Numbered from the stretch's first letter, positions 45,660 through 58,560 are shown. The stretch is DNA of 64,000 nucleotides from Phlebotomus papatasi (GCF_024763615.1 NC_077222.1:77128001-77192000), one strand, 5' to 3'. Notes: a model not told the origin generated them from the letters alone. Numbers and translations: made by a program.

Positions 45660-47750
45660 AATTTTAAAATCTTTGCGTTGATGATCGAATTTTAATTTTT
45701 TTTTTGTATTTTCTATGTATGTTAATCTTAAAATTTTTGGAAATAGAAATCAGAATAATTATACATAATATTTTAAGTTAAATTGAAAATTTTATCATTC
45801 AATTTATAATGGGACAAAAGTAGTCTAGCTATCACTTAAAAATATCAAGGAAATATTGTTAGTACTTCAGCACAGCTAAATAAGACTGAAGTAAATACGA
45901 AGTTCTGTCATATTTCTCGTAAGCAATTGCTCACACTGAAGTTTAAACAAAGCAATTTTAACTCAAATCATATTCAAAATTTAACGTATTCAGTGCTAAA
46001 ATCTTCCAAAAGGAACAAATATTTAGATAGAATTTATTATTCATCAAATATTGGAATAAAAATCCATCATTTTAATCAATTTATTTTTAGTGTACAATTT
46101 TACCCTCAAAGTGTCTAAGTTTAGAAACTGTCCAAAATTATGAGCCTTTCCCCTAGGTCCATTAATATTAAATTTTTATAAAAGGCCAAAGTGTAAAAAA
46201 AAATATTTTCATAGAATTTTCGCTCTGTAGAAAGCTTCTAGTCCTTGAAGGTTTAAACTTAAACACACATGAGAGATCATCTGTCCTCTTAAACAATTGG
46301 AGGAACAAAATGTTGCCGAATATTCTCATTGTAACAATCTCAACATGAGGTGATGAACTCCATTGAAGAGTCTCCCCCATGGAGCTTTTCCTTTCTCGCA
46401 AATAATTATCCCATTTGAATATGAAGGCGTTTTCAATTATTCTATACCATTTTGCATAAGCAAACTTTATTCAACATACAAGAACCAAAGTTTACCAGTC
46501 TAATTAAATCTGAGAGTATAAGAGAGATTAAGATGAGAAAATTCACAGTGGTACAGTAGAAATAAATCGCTTGTCTAACTCGGATGCTTCACGTGAAATT
46601 CACACAACCGCAAATAACTAATTTATTCCCTTGGAATTGGGTGCTACAAAAAGTCTCATCACCCCCAATCCCCAATATATATCCCCAGCGTATACTTCAT
46701 CTACCATATGCGATTCACACGGAAAAGGTGGGGAAACTGCAGATGATGGAGAAAAACGTGTACTTGGGAATAGATATGGTATGAATTGTGAAACCATGGA
46801 GAAACTCTCAAAAGTCGAGATATTGATTAGGTATCCCCCTCAGTAGATTATCAAGGCATCTCCAACATGCTTCAGTTTCACGTGAAGTTGTAACGTGAAA
46901 ATTCCATAAAGTTTTCCTCAACTTGAAGGCAAGTGTGAACAATGATGACGATTATATTTAAAGGGAGAGAGTTGGTGGGCAAAAAAAAGAGTTAAAGTAA
47001 CTGAAACTCATGTGTCAAGATTGAAATCACGCAAACAAAATAAATTGAAATGAAAGAAAAATCGCAAGAGAGTTAACACTGAGAAGGGATTGTGTTCCAT
47101 GTGATTTCCGGATGAGAAACATTTGCCAGATTTCGATATATATGTATTGTATATATATATTAAAACGCACTCCTTAAGGGTACTTTTCATCTATATGGTG
47201 AAAGATGTTACAAGTTTGGTGAAATATTTCACTTCATCCAGAAATATATTACATAAATACCTTCTTCAATGTTGAGATAAATGTTTATGCCATAAATCTT
47301 TAAATGGATCTTTAAAGGCCCTTTAGGATATTTACTGTTCTACCGGTTCTACCATAGGGGTCTTTAATTTTGAACTGTGACTTTTGTTTAAATTCCTACG
47401 AATAAACTTGTAAGATTTCAAATGTTTCAAAAACTGAAGGTATATAGGAACTTTCTTTATGTTACAATTAAATTTAAAGACGAATAGTAGAATAGGGTAC
47501 AGGTACAATTGGTAATTTAGAGTTTGATCCAAATTCGGATGTTCAGATTTTCTCTAAGTAAGAAATATTAGTGTAGTATTGTGGAAAATTAGTGTAAAGT
47601 GAAAAGCATAAAGACGGAATGTTAAAAGGTTATAAAGCGTCCTAGATCTTTGGAATGCTCGAATTCATGACATAAAGTTGCTGTATCCCAAAGATTCCAA
47701 AAGTGGTTTCAAATTTCTTATCTTTTGATCCCACAAGAGATTAGGGTAAG
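45660..47750. other. Repeat-poor stretch without recognised gene
   Basis: No transposon ends were seen over about 2 kb, in contrast to the flanks. 46550-46870 is somewhat G+C-richer. Short frames on both strands lack any motif. A TATATATATATA run lies near 47148. Confidence 0.35.
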
Positions 47751-47753
47751 TGT

Positions 47754-48171
47754 GCCAAATTCCGGTCAGCTTGCAATTTCGGCCACCTTTTTCGTTCCTC
47801 GAATTTCCATGAACTTTTAGATTGTACGTACTCTAGAGATTATACAATGCAAAAGATTAAGAAAAAAATGTAGCTTCGATAAACGAGATAACGTGAAAAA
47901 GTTATTAGAAAAATTCCCGAAGGGCAAGGAACTATGAGAATGAAGGTGGCCGAAATAGGGCACCAAAGCTATGTCTACATTTTTATTCATTTTAAAATGT
48001 ATTAAGAATGATTTTAGAGTAAATAAAGACGGTAAACTCTTTACAAGTTTCCAAGCAACGCTCTTTAAGAAGAAAGAATAAAGAAAATCAATTTGTATTT
48101 AAAATATTAGATTTCAAACTTGAGACTTTGACGCTTGCATGCAACTATGCCGAAATTTGGCACACTTACCC
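47754..48171. mobile_element. GGGTAAGTGTGCCAAA MITE, copy 2 (418 bp)
   Basis: Left GGGTAAGTGTGCCAAATTCC follows TA. Right AAATTTGGCACACTTACCC precedes TA (48172-48173). Matches 19166-19594 in reverse. Confidence 0.75.
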
Positions 48172-48656
48172 TATATTTTGTAATGTTTTAGAATTCTGAA
48201 GTTTCGACATAAGGCATGATAAAGTACTTGTCCACCATCCATCCATATATTGCTAGATCTAGATGCCAATCAGTTATAGTTAGTAACTTCGAACAAGAGA
48301 CCTCTTTTGTCGACTCTGGGATCAATAAATACATTATTTTTATTTTTCTCTGTCCTCTGCTTTTCAAAATTATTTTTATTCTCAAAAGTGGGTTTTTTAA
48401 CACTTACTTTTCAGTTGATTTGTTCAGACGAATAGTTCATATGGTAATGTCTCTGAATTGTACCTCTTAACAAGTTTTCAAAACAAAAGTCAAGATAGCT
48501 CTGAACAATTTATTTTTTTAACCAAATGAGACTTGCTTGAATTTATTTAAAAGAGTTTTTTTCATTTCAGGTAAATTTTAATCAATTTCAATTAGTTATG
48601 AAACATTTATCGAAATATTTAATATTTCAACTCTTGTACTGTTTGTTAAAAACTCT

Positions 48657-49092
48657 CAGCGAGCACAGCTGAAAAAAAGGTACGTGTTCAGCATATTTTT
48701 GCTGAATTCACTAGCAAAAATGTGCTGACCGTTCAGCAGTAACAAAAACAAAAAGCTACTATAGGGAAAAGTGGCCTGCCTTTGAATGCGGCAGCCTTTT
48801 AATGCTTCAATTTTTCTCATATTTCCCAAAGCTAAAATTACATTTTGTTAATCGAAGATAATAGAAAATAGTTAATAGTATTAACAATGGTTCACGAAAT
48901 AGAATTTTTGCTTTGAGAAATAGGAGAAAAATTGACACATTCAAAGGTCGATCACTTTCCCCTAACCAAATATGTATATGGAAATGGCACTGCCTCGCGA
49001 ATTTTCCTTTATGTTTAGCAGAATTCAGCTGAAAATACAAATGTTTTCAGCTGAATTGAAATGCTTTAGCATTTGATGTTTGCTGCGCTGTT
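48657..49092. mobile_element. CAGCGAGCACAGCTG element with nested MITE
   Basis: CAGCGAGCACAGCTGAAAAA at the left and GCTGAATTG...GCTGCGCTG at the right are imperfect inverted ends. TTTGTTAA occurs near both sides (48651 and 49091). A GGGAAAAGTGGCC MITE (48774-48962) lies inside. Confidence 0.5.
48774..48962. mobile_element. TA-flanked GGGAAAAGTGGCC MITE, nested (189 bp)
   Basis: Left GGGAAAAGTGGCCTGCC follows TA. Right GATCACTTTCCCC precedes TA. CTTTGAATG near the left and CATTCAAAGG near the right extend the pairing. Confidence 0.65.
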
Positions 49093-49239
49093 TGTTAAGA
49101 CAATCTTCTAATTTTTTCAATTCTTATGATTATTTAGGAATTAGGAGACCGATGCTAGATGGCAGTGGACAATTTAACCAAATTCTTCCAATGTTGCTGT
49201 TCTAATGCATTTAATGACGAATAAATATTTATCTGTTTT

Positions 49240-49729
49240 ATATCCTCGTAAGGACGAGACACTTTTCACGGACCGAAAATCAACAATAAAACTTAAACCG
49301 ATAAACAAAATTTGTAAAAAACCTTACATCTACCTTGAAAAGTCCAACAGAGTCTGATTCGGTATATTTTGTGCTTCTATGAACGATAGGGACAAAAGTA
49401 GCCCAAAAATTATTTTTTTTTACCGACAATACAAATGAATGATTATTTTCGTTATAATGAAAAATATTATTGTAGGTAAGAGATATTTGCTTTAAAAAAA
49501 ATAGAAATGTAAAAAAGTAATAAAAATCATTCATTTGAAAATTCGTCTCCTTTGAGCTTAAATATTTACTACATAGCAAATAGTTTTGTATTTACAAAAA
49601 AATATCCTAGATTCTCACAACCCTCTACTTTACGATTACGTGCAAACATTATAGAAAGGATTAACTTTACGTAATAAGGAAAAAATTATTTTCTCTAAGG
49701 GTCATGATTTACTCCATCCGTCCTTAAAC
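49240..49729. mobile_element. piggyBac-like MITE, first of a tandem pair
   Basis: Starts near TCGTAAGGACGAGACACTTT and ends ATCCGTCCTTAAA. It is collinear with the next element. Both outer ends are decayed, and the right end merges directly into the neighbour. Confidence 0.7.
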
Positions 49730-50248
49730 CTTTAACGACGAGACACTTTTTACGGAATGAAAATCAACAATAAGAATTAAACTGAGAAACATAATCAATG
49801 ATAAGTTTTACATCTAACCTTGGAAAGTCCAACAGAGGTCTGATTCGGTATATTTTGTGCTTCTATGAACGATAGGGACAAAAATAGCCCAAAAATTTAA
49901 ATAATTTTTATGACAATACCAATGAATAATTATTTTTTGCTTTAATGAAAAATATTACGTATGAGTATTGTAGTTTTTATTGCCAAAAGGGTTTTGCTTA
50001 AAAAAATTGGAAGAATAAAAAATAAATAAAATCAATTATGAATTTAAGAATTTAAAAATTCACCATTTTTGAGCTTATATAATTTACTACATAGTAAATA
50101 GCTAGAGACTTGCAAAAAATATTCTGGTTTCCTTCAACCTTCTACTTTACAATTATGTACAGACAGACATAAGAAAAAAATAACTTTAGGTAGTCAGGAA
50201 AATTATTTTTCTTTATGGGACACCGGTGTTCCAATCGTCCTTAAAGGG
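49730..50248. mobile_element. piggyBac-like MITE, second of a tandem pair (519 bp)
   Basis: Begins CCTTTAACGACGAGACACTT and ends TCGTCCTTAAAGGG followed by TTAA (50249-50252). GACACCGGTGTTCC near the right end is shared with 2273-2790 and 53580-54094. Confidence 0.8.
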
Positions 50249-50628
50249 TTAAAGGGATATCCAACTCTTCTGTGGATAAATTTTAGTCCTTTTAAGTTTT
50301 AGTTAGACTATATTCTGTCTGTCATATATCGATTTTGCGAGACAGACATTTGAACACTTTCTGAAAGATTAACTAATTTAATAATTTTATTAACTTTTGG
50401 TATTGACTCCTCACTTTTTCGCCTTACCGTCGCATTTAAGCGTTGATTAATGAAATCGATACCAAGAGTTAATATAATTATGAAGTCATTAAAGAAATCA
50501 TGAGAATAGTGAAATAAATCTTTAAAGATTATCGTTGAAAAAAGAAATAAAGAGGAATGTCTATAGACGGAAGACATATTTTAAAGATAAAAAAAACTTT
50601 AATTGATTCAATGTGAAACACACCTATA

Positions 50629-50845
50629 TGGGAAAGTGCCCATTATTGATACCATTGGAAGCTTCGTAATGACTAAATTTTCTATGTTTCACAATATATA
50701 TGTGACTCATCGCAACCATATTTTAAAAACTTTGGGAAATAGGCCAGTTTTAAAAATATATTGCGGAGTCACGTTTATTGAGAAACATAGGAAAAATTTA
50801 GTCATTACGAAGATTCCAATGGTATCAAGCATGGGCACTTTCCCC
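50629..50845. mobile_element. GGGAAAGTGCCCATTATTGA MITE, copy 1
   Basis: Left GGGAAAGTGCCCATTATTG (preceded by TAT) and right CATGGGCACTTTCCCC followed by TA. TTCGTAATGACTAAATTTT arms match 51422-51638. Confidence 0.7.
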
Positions 50846-51421
50846 TAGTCAGAGCGGAAAATTAGTAGGAGATTTTGAAGTCTTTTTTAAGAGTTATAAC
50901 AATATTGGAAGGATTGGAAGAGGTAAAAATTAAATAAATTGGTCAAAGAAAGAGCACTTATATACAATCCGGCTTTGTTTATCTTGTTCTGGAGTACAAA
51001 GGGTTGAGATTTGAGATATCGATTTTCGGTCTTCGATGACCCTGTTCCCATCATGTGTTGTACGGTCTGTTTTCCTTTTCGACAACCTCTTTTCTTCCTC
51101 TTTTAAAAAACTATATCTATGGGTTTCTTTTATATAATAACTCCAAGGATTTTTTTTTGATTTTCGGATATATTTTGGAAATCATTCAGATGAAAATTTC
51201 GTTCATTATAATGTGGATTATGGTGCTATTCCAATGAAAAATAAACAGTTTTTTTTTCAGAACATTATACTGTTATCAAGTGTTTCTAGATAATTTACTT
51301 TTCTTTGTATTGGTTCCTGTCACGACTGTTTGGTTGGTTTTAGAACACAGCGAGGACTGGGGAAAACAGTCATGTCATCATAGTCAGAAACTAACACAAG
51401 GAAAAGTTGATAATAGAAGTA

Positions 51422-51638
51422 GGGGAAAGTGCCCATGCTTGATATCATTGGAAGCTTCGTAATGACTAAATTTTTCCTATGTTTCTCAATAAACGTGACT
51501 CCGCAATACATTTTAAAAACGGGCTACTTTCCTATACTTTTAAAAAATGGTTGCGATGAGTCACATATATATTGTGGAAACATAGAAAATTTAGTCATTA
51601 CGAAGCTTCAAATGGTATCAAGCATGGGCACTTTCCCC
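51422..51638. mobile_element. GGGGAAAGTGCCCATGCTTG MITE, copy 2 (217 bp)
   Basis: Left GGGGAAAGTGCCCATGCTTG and right CAAGCATGGGCACTTTCCCC are exact inverted repeats of 20 bases, flanked by TA on both sides. Arms extend through ATCATTGGAAGCTTCGTAAT. Confidence 0.85.
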
Positions 51639-51659
51639 TACTTGACAACAGTAAAGTGC

Positions 51660-53575
51660 TAAAAAATGTTCAAGAGAAAGATTTTCCCTTTTCATCTTTC
51701 GATTTTGGAATGGTTTCCTGTTAATTAATTAACCAGTATAAGACGGTGTAAATCGTTATGGACTCAAAAAGTAGGAAGGGCATCGCCTTTTGGAACGATT
51801 TTAAAATAATTTCCCAAATTATCGAAGATGTTAATGTAAATCTAATAAATATTCCTAATTCACTTAGCTTTAATTGGACTAGACATTATACTGGTCCTCA
51901 CAAGTATACATGTTTTTCGTGAAATCTAGCTTCACATTGAAATGAAATAGCAAACAGAACGAGAGAAAACTTCAAGGATTTTCTAAAAGTTTGTATCAAA
52001 ACAAATTGACGCTCAGGAAAGTCACTTTTACGACTTTTTAAAGTAAAAATCACATTTTGTAGTACACGGGATATAATAGACTCTTTTTGATGACCAGGGC
52101 AATTGGGATCGGTTAAACACTATAGACTGGAACTAGAGCAAGAAATTCATCACATTTTGTTCTATTCTGGCTACTTCATGCTTTTTTTTGTTTCGTAGTC
52201 AATGTATTGCAAACTTTTGACATTTTAATGCCTTGAATTTTATTCTGCTTTTCGACCAAACCTATTACTCATCCAGCTATGTAAAAAGAATTATCGTGCG
52301 CTTCGTTTCCTGGACATGCCAACAGAACTGGGTTTTCATGCCGTGAATACATAAATTTCGTGAAAATTTCCAAGTCTACACCTATATTCCCTTATTATCA
52401 GCTGGAGCCCAATTCTTTTTTTTTCACTATGTTAAAACACTGAGCATTGGGGCGAAAAAAGGGAAAGATAGTATCAGTTTCTGGTGTGACAAGATATGCG
52501 TGTTTTGGGTGGTTACAGGCACGATTGGAAAATGAAATATGATTGTTCTTGAGTTTCTCTCTATCTGCGTCGTGTCTTCTGTGGAGTAAAAGTGGCGCCA
52601 AACACTTTTCACCCTCACATTTTTTCCTCAGTTTGATTTTCTATTGCCATTCGTCGTGGCTTTGTTGTCGTTTTTTTCTTTTCCTTCTATTCCTCGTCCC
52701 TTGCCATACCGCAACCCCGTGACTTGGTGGGTGAGACAAAAACACCCTGAAATTCATCTGAGCAGCGGGGGTGTGTCCTGACGTCGTGGGCAAGAAAGAG
52801 GCGCTCCAGTTGAAGGTTTCTCATCATTAATATCGAAGTAAATATCATTCAAGTGGGCACTAACTAAAATAAAAGACACATAACTGAACACCATTTATCT
52901 CGATGAGCCCCATCTCGTGCTCCAAACAATTTCAATGGGATGTTAGCTTTGGAGGAAAAAGTGTGAATACATTTTCGCATGGGTATTAACTTGTTGTAAT
53001 AATAATTATGCGGGGTCATGTGACGTCAGAGGGAATGAACATATCTCTATGGAAACGACCCCTCACATCCATCTATCCGTACATTTCTCTGGCATTATAT
53101 TGGCAATGTTTTGAAGCACCAAGCTAAGAGAAAGCCACACAGTCTATATATCCTTTCGTCGCCGTCAGATTACACAAGAACCTTCATTGACAATAATATC
53201 GCATGTGACCGAGACTGAAGACAAGAAAAATTCCCTTTTAATAATGTCCACATCCAATAGCTTTTTTGTGCTCCATATTATACCACTAAACCTGAGCTTC
53301 ATGTAGGAAAAATCATTAAAATGTAGAGTTTTTACCACAACGGAACGACAGTTCTGATGGAGTGAAAAAGCTCAGATAAGCTCACTGTAGTTGCGATTCC
53401 TTAGAGGCAACTCTACAAATCCTGAATTGCATTTTGAGGATAATAAATCGCCTTGCACATAATGACCATGGTATCACGAGATAAATAATATATATTTAAT
53501 TGATATGTTCATTAAAAAAAATTACTCAAGGAGTAAAATGTCTGTTTTATAAGAACATATTGGAAGAAATATCGA
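51660..53575. other. Repeat-free stretch with a CRE-like site
   Basis: About 1.9 kb without transposon ends. The 52400-53400 part is G+C-richer than its neighbours. It holds the perfect palindrome TGACGTCA at 53021-53028 (a CREB/ATF-type binding site) and a half-related TGACGTCG near 52778. No frame supports a gene on either strand, so I read it as possible regulatory DNA, an inference from composition and one motif. Confidence 0.3.
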
Positions 53576-53579
53576 TTAA

Positions 53580-54094
53580 CCCTTTAAGGACGATTGGAAC
53601 ACCGGTGTCCCATAAAGAAAATAATTTTTCCTGACTACCTAAAGTTATTTTTTTCTTGTACGTAATTGCAAAGTAGAATGTTGAAGGAATCTAGGATGTT
53701 TTTTGCAAGTCTACAGCTATTAGCTATATAGTAAATTTTTAAGTTAAAAATGGAGAATTTTTAAATTCTCATATTGAAAATTGATCATTTTTATGTTAAT
53801 TATTTTTTATACTTCCATTTTTTTAAGCAAAACCGTTTTAGAACAAGAAACTACAATACTAAAACATAATATTTTTCTTTAGAGTTAAAATTATCTGTCA
53901 TTGGTATCGTCAGAAAAATTACTTAAAATTTTGAGCTATTTTTGTCCCTATTATTCAAAGAGGCAAAAAATACACCAAATCAGACTCTGTTGGCTTCTCG
54001 AAGGTTGGATGTAAGACGTTTCACAAGTTTTGTTTATCGGTTTCATTTTTATTGCTGAGTTTCGGTCAGCGAAATCTGTCTCGTCGTTAAAGGG
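53580..54094. mobile_element. piggyBac-like MITE (515 bp), best-preserved ends
   Basis: CCCTTTAAGGACGATTGGAA follows TTAA (53576-53579). The right end GTCTCGTCGTTAAAGGG is followed by TTAA (54095-54098). Reverse orientation of 2273-2790. Confidence 0.85.
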
Positions 54095-54123
54095 TTAAGA
54101 TGTTCTTAAAATGGGCTTTATTA

Positions 54124-54342
54124 AGGTAAAGTACCTGTAGTCGGCCGGTTTCTCAACTCGGCCAGTGCGACTATTTATTCAATTTACTTAGATTTGTTAT
54201 AATATGGTCTTACCGATTTAACATTATAAGGTGTATTATATTATACTTAACGTAAATCATTGAAAATTTCATACAAATTGACTATAAAACCTTAAAAAAT
54301 TGGTTAAATAATTCAACTGGCCGAGTTGAGGGTACTTTACCT
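54124..54342. mobile_element. TA-flanked AGGTAAAGTACC MITE (219 bp)
   Basis: AGGTAAAGTACCTGTAG follows TA and GAGGGTACTTTACCT precedes TA. CAACTCGGCCAG and CTGGCCGAGTTG extend the inverted repeat. Confidence 0.75.
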
Positions 54343-54980
54343 TAGTAAGAAATTTATTAGGGCATTTTTTTTCTTTTTAAGGCATGATTTTTTCTTTCTT
54401 TCTAAAGGACAAAACTATTCTTATAACTCTTTTCTTTACCTATTCTATTTTATTCAATTAACAGATCACAATTTTTGCCTTAGTAAAAAAATGAAAATCG
54501 ATGTAAGGTTGATCACCTTCCCCTTGGGGTAATGTAAGTCTTGCAATTTACAAAGTATAAATTATTTTTCATATCAAAATTTTAAAAATTCAGATATTAA
54601 GACCTAGTTTTCGGAGACCGTTTTTGGAAAAAAAAACTTACTGTTCGGTGGACAATAATTCTCACGGTCAGTTTATCTAAAATCACAAAACCAAATATTT
54701 TCAGTTGGTAGACAAGGTAAACTAAACCATGAACAAAGGGATTTTTTGGTAAATTTTTTTCCAAAAATCCAAATTTCATTTTTTTAATAAACTCCTTTAT
54801 TTAAGGACTAGTTTAACCCATCTACTTACAGGAAATACTTAGTTTTTAGATTTAAGATGAATCTACTTTCCTTTTCCGAAAAAGTTGCCCAAAAACCAGG
54901 CCTCAGCAGTTGAATTTTTAAATTTTTGAAATAAAAAAATAAGGAAATATAACTGAAAAGTTATACTTTTATATGCCTAA

Positions 54981-55377
54981 CTGTGTTATCACACTTGCAC
55001 ATTAAAATTTTAATATGATCCACATTAATTGTCGCTGGTGAGAGTCCAAATGTGTAATTTGTATGTTTGAATCATTTTATATTCAAAATTTGATCTATTT
55101 GTTGATAAAAAGGTAGACTTGGTCCGCAAAATTTGATATAAATTGATTTATAGCATTAATGCGATTTTCTCTTTACTTTTTTAATGTGAAAAATATTTAT
55201 ACTTTAGTTAGGTAAATTTAAACTTATTTTTGCAGGCCCAGGTCACTTCTTTGTCAATAAATAGAAAAACCCCAAATATTAAGTCACTCAAAGACACAAA
55301 TAACATATTTGGATGCTCACAAGCGACAATTAATGTAAATCACATTAAAATTTTAATGTGCAAGTGTAATAACGCCG
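54981..55377. mobile_element. PIF/Harbinger-like MITE, copy 3 (397 bp)
   Basis: CTGTGTTATCACACTTGC ... GTGTAATAACGCCG with TAA on both sides (54978-54980 and 55378-55380). Small deletions relative to copies 1 and 2. Confidence 0.85.
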
Positions 55378-55620
55378 TAAGACTTCGAAATGATATATTT
55401 TTTATATTAAAAAAAATGAGAAAATATGCAGTTTTTAGTCTTTATACCCACGACTTAACTTTAGCTGCAATAAAATTGTAGTATTATCGGATAATCTTTA
55501 ATATCGATTCATAACTGTTTTATTACCCGTTCATAAAACCAATTAGAATCGGTTTAGACTTGTTGTAAATTCCAAGACCTTTCAAAAAGTCCAAATTCAG
55601 TTCAAAAATACGATATTGCC

Positions 55621-55847
55621 CAACAAACACAAAATGCTAACCGATTGAAATTCAGTTGAAAACAAATGTGTTTTCAGCTGAATTTTACTAACCTTAAAAA
55701 GACACTCACGAAGCAGTACCATTTCCGTATATTTGGTTATCACATTTTTTCGAGAACAGCTGACCCTCCAGCATATTTTTTGCTGATCAAATAAGTAAAA
55801 ATACGTTGAAAACGCTGATTTTTTCAGCTTAACTGTGTTCGCTAAGT
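55621..55847. mobile_element. Diverged CAGCGAGCAC-type element
   Basis: CAACAAACACAAAATGCTAA at the left and TTAACTGTGTTCGCTAAG at the right, with TTCAGCTGAATTT and GCTGATTTTTTCAGC words as in 23583-26087 and 48657-49092. Confidence 0.5.
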
Positions 55848-56132
55848 TAGATCTAAATCCATTTTAACTTTGATCTGGGAAAAAAACGTTCTTAGAAATG
55901 AATCATATCGGTATTTTCGTATGTAGACGAAATTTTCGCTTAGGTAACCTCTAAAAAAAACATCTCAAAATGTAAAGATTCATGACTCGTTTTTAATGAA
56001 TCCAAGAAACATAATTTTACTTGAGAACGGGAAATGAGGGACATGTCAATAATGCAGAGGCCGAGTAATGGGGAGTCTGCGAAGGTTAGAAGTCGCTATT
56101 TGTAACGCTTTGGCTTGTTTGTAGCGGTGGTA

Positions 56133-56366
56133 CAGTAGACTCTCGCTCAATCGGTTCTTTTTCAATCGGGCGAAAAATTTTGTTGACAATTTTCACATTT
56201 AATTATAAAGCTAATTTGCTGAAATTCGCTGTAGTTCTTCCTATTTTATCATGATTCTTTATAATTGAGCGTTTTTTGTGGAATTTACAAAGGCTTTTAC
56301 GCCCAAATCTATCGATAAACCGGATGACATTTCGCCCCAAATGCCCATTTGAGAGAGAGTCTACTG
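56133..56366. mobile_element. pogo-like MITE (234 bp), intact ends
   Basis: CAGTAGACTCTCGCTCAATC and GAGAGAGAGTCTACTG are inverted ends flanked by TA (56131-56132, 56367-56368). The interior CAATCGGGCGAAAAATTTTG resembles 33550-33800. Confidence 0.8.
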
Positions 56367-56369
56367 TAA

Positions 56370-57429
56370 CATCGGACAGACGGATAAACAGCGTGACTAC
56401 ACATAATCTCCTACTGCTCTCTCTGCGAAGTTCGATCAGTAAACTTTAGGGAAAAACCCATTGTCACAATAGTAAAAATAATCAAATTTAAAAAAGAAAT
56501 ATCACCGGATATCCTTTTTAAGAACACTGTGACCACATCATACCACAGAAGCTGTGGTTATTAAGAATTACAGCTAAAAATGCCACACAATTGTTTTATA
56601 TAGCAATTTCAGTGCAGAAAGATAGCAAATAAGACACGATATCCATCGGCACGAACAACCCATATAGTGGGACAGGTTAGGGATAATATACTGCTGAATA
56701 AATAGAATTTCAGCTCAAGTAAATGGTGGAAAGCTTGTAAAATGTTATGATGAACGTGACATGGAGGAAACCGTTCTGTGCATCATGGAAATGAATTGTA
56801 CGCTTTGGAAATTATCGATTATGTGATTAATATGATATTGATAGTTTATTTAATAGTATAAGTATATTATTATAATAACAAATTTATTTGAAACTATTTC
56901 TCAGTATGTTGCTCCATCAATGCAAATAATTCAGTGTTAAATTTTGTAAGATAATCTTTAGTAGCATATGAAAAAGTTTTATTTTTTATACCTTTTGTAA
57001 AACATCAAAAATTGCAAAATAATTGAACATTCACTATGTTTCTAGTTTTTATTAGGATTTTCTTTCTCTACATACCACGGTAAACATGGTGTATTGTTAA
57101 AAAGTTATTGTACAGGGTAAGTCTAAAAATTCTCGGACGGATTTAAATGATTGTCTATACTTAAAAGATAATAAATCATGAATGTGTCAATTTATGCATT
57201 TCTATTAGAAGAGAGTGAGGCCTGTTTTACGTATGCATGGCTTTTGGAAATTACAATTTTGGGCTAATAAATTATTAATATGGGAATTATGCTGTATATT
57301 CTAAATAGCTAGTAATTAAGAGAAAGTTAGATGGATTTATAATAACTTGGTAGCTTTTTTGCGTTTTGCAGATGGGTTTTGAAAACAACTGAAGTTGCTT
57401 CAAACTACCCCAATCCTCCTCTACTTAAT
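56370..57429. other. Spacer without recognised feature
   Basis: A+T-rich. No gene, hairpin or repeat family recognised. Confidence 0.35.
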
Positions 57430-57457
57430 TAGGTGTGATTCCTTCTAATCACACCTA
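57430..57457. repeat. Tiny dispersed hairpin TAGGTGTGATT, copy 3
   Basis: Arms TAGGTGTGATT and AATCACACCTA separated by CCTTCT, nearly the same spacer as copy 2. Confidence 0.7.
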
Positions 57458-57989
57458 TTTTTATTTATAAATACTATTGATTGAGAGTTTTTATAAACTC
57501 ATATAGCAATGCATCACTAAATTGTACCAATCATGTTGTACCAAAAGGTACAACATTCGCCCATGAAGACATCGTTTGAACGACTTTAATTTTACGTTTG
57601 AGAGCATTCACAATGGATGTAAGTTCACTTACACTTAAATTCTTATAAATAAGTATTAGTACATTTACAATTATTTGCGTAAACTTAATTACACATACTC
57701 AAAATAAATTAACTTGAGATGTTAACACTATAATTCCAACAGACTCAATATGATATAATTTTTTGATAAGAATGACAGACGTGTTTGGCATGTCAATAGC
57801 CAATATTTCTAACGTTCGTCTTAAAATGGGTAGTTTCTTGGGTAGAAAGTCTGAAAAAGCAATTTTTTTGCTCGAACTCCTCAGAGAGAGTAGTACAATC
57901 CTTCGATTTTTTTTCACTTCCCAAAATTTGCAGCTTTTATCCCCTGGAGACCACTTTTCCCAACATACATATCTTGAATTTCAGATGAT

Positions 57990-58560
57990 TTCTGTGAAAT
58001 GATGTCACGCTGTTTGTTCGTCTGTCTGTCCGATAGCGACTTGGGATCTTCAGGGAATCTACCCATTGTTAATCTTGGAACAATTATGATCCTCATTTCC
58101 CCATCCACCCCATGTGGAATATTTTGGAGGTTACCTAAGCAGTCATTTTGTCCATATGCAGAAATACCATTGAATCATTTCTGATAACGGGTTTTCAAGA
58201 TAAAGTCAAAATGGCTCTAAATTAGGACGTTTCTCTGCCGAATGAGGTCATATTCGGGGTCATTGAAAAGTTCTTGGAAATTATAACAAGTTTACACCGG
58301 TTGCAATCGGTTATGAACCGGTAATTATAACTATTTATGAACTAATAACTGATTTTTATCTGAATAAAAGTAATAGTCTTAAACAATTTTGGGAGATTTT
58401 TTGGGTGATTTATAAATCGGTTCAAGTGGGTTGTGAATCGATAAATGGTAAATAATGCGAAATTACTTTTGAGATTTAACATCTAAGTCACGAGTTCGAG
58501 TATTCTGTAAAACTGGAACGCTTTGCTAACTATTTTTCTTGACAATTTCTCATTTTCAGT
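57990..58560 (+). repeat. Dispersed repeat, about 0.9 kb family, copy 2
   Basis: Ordered blocks shared with 7540-8455, including TTCGTCTGTCTGTCCGATAG, CGGTTATGAACCGGTAAT and CACGAGTTCGAGTATTCTG. Non-coding. Confidence 0.55.
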
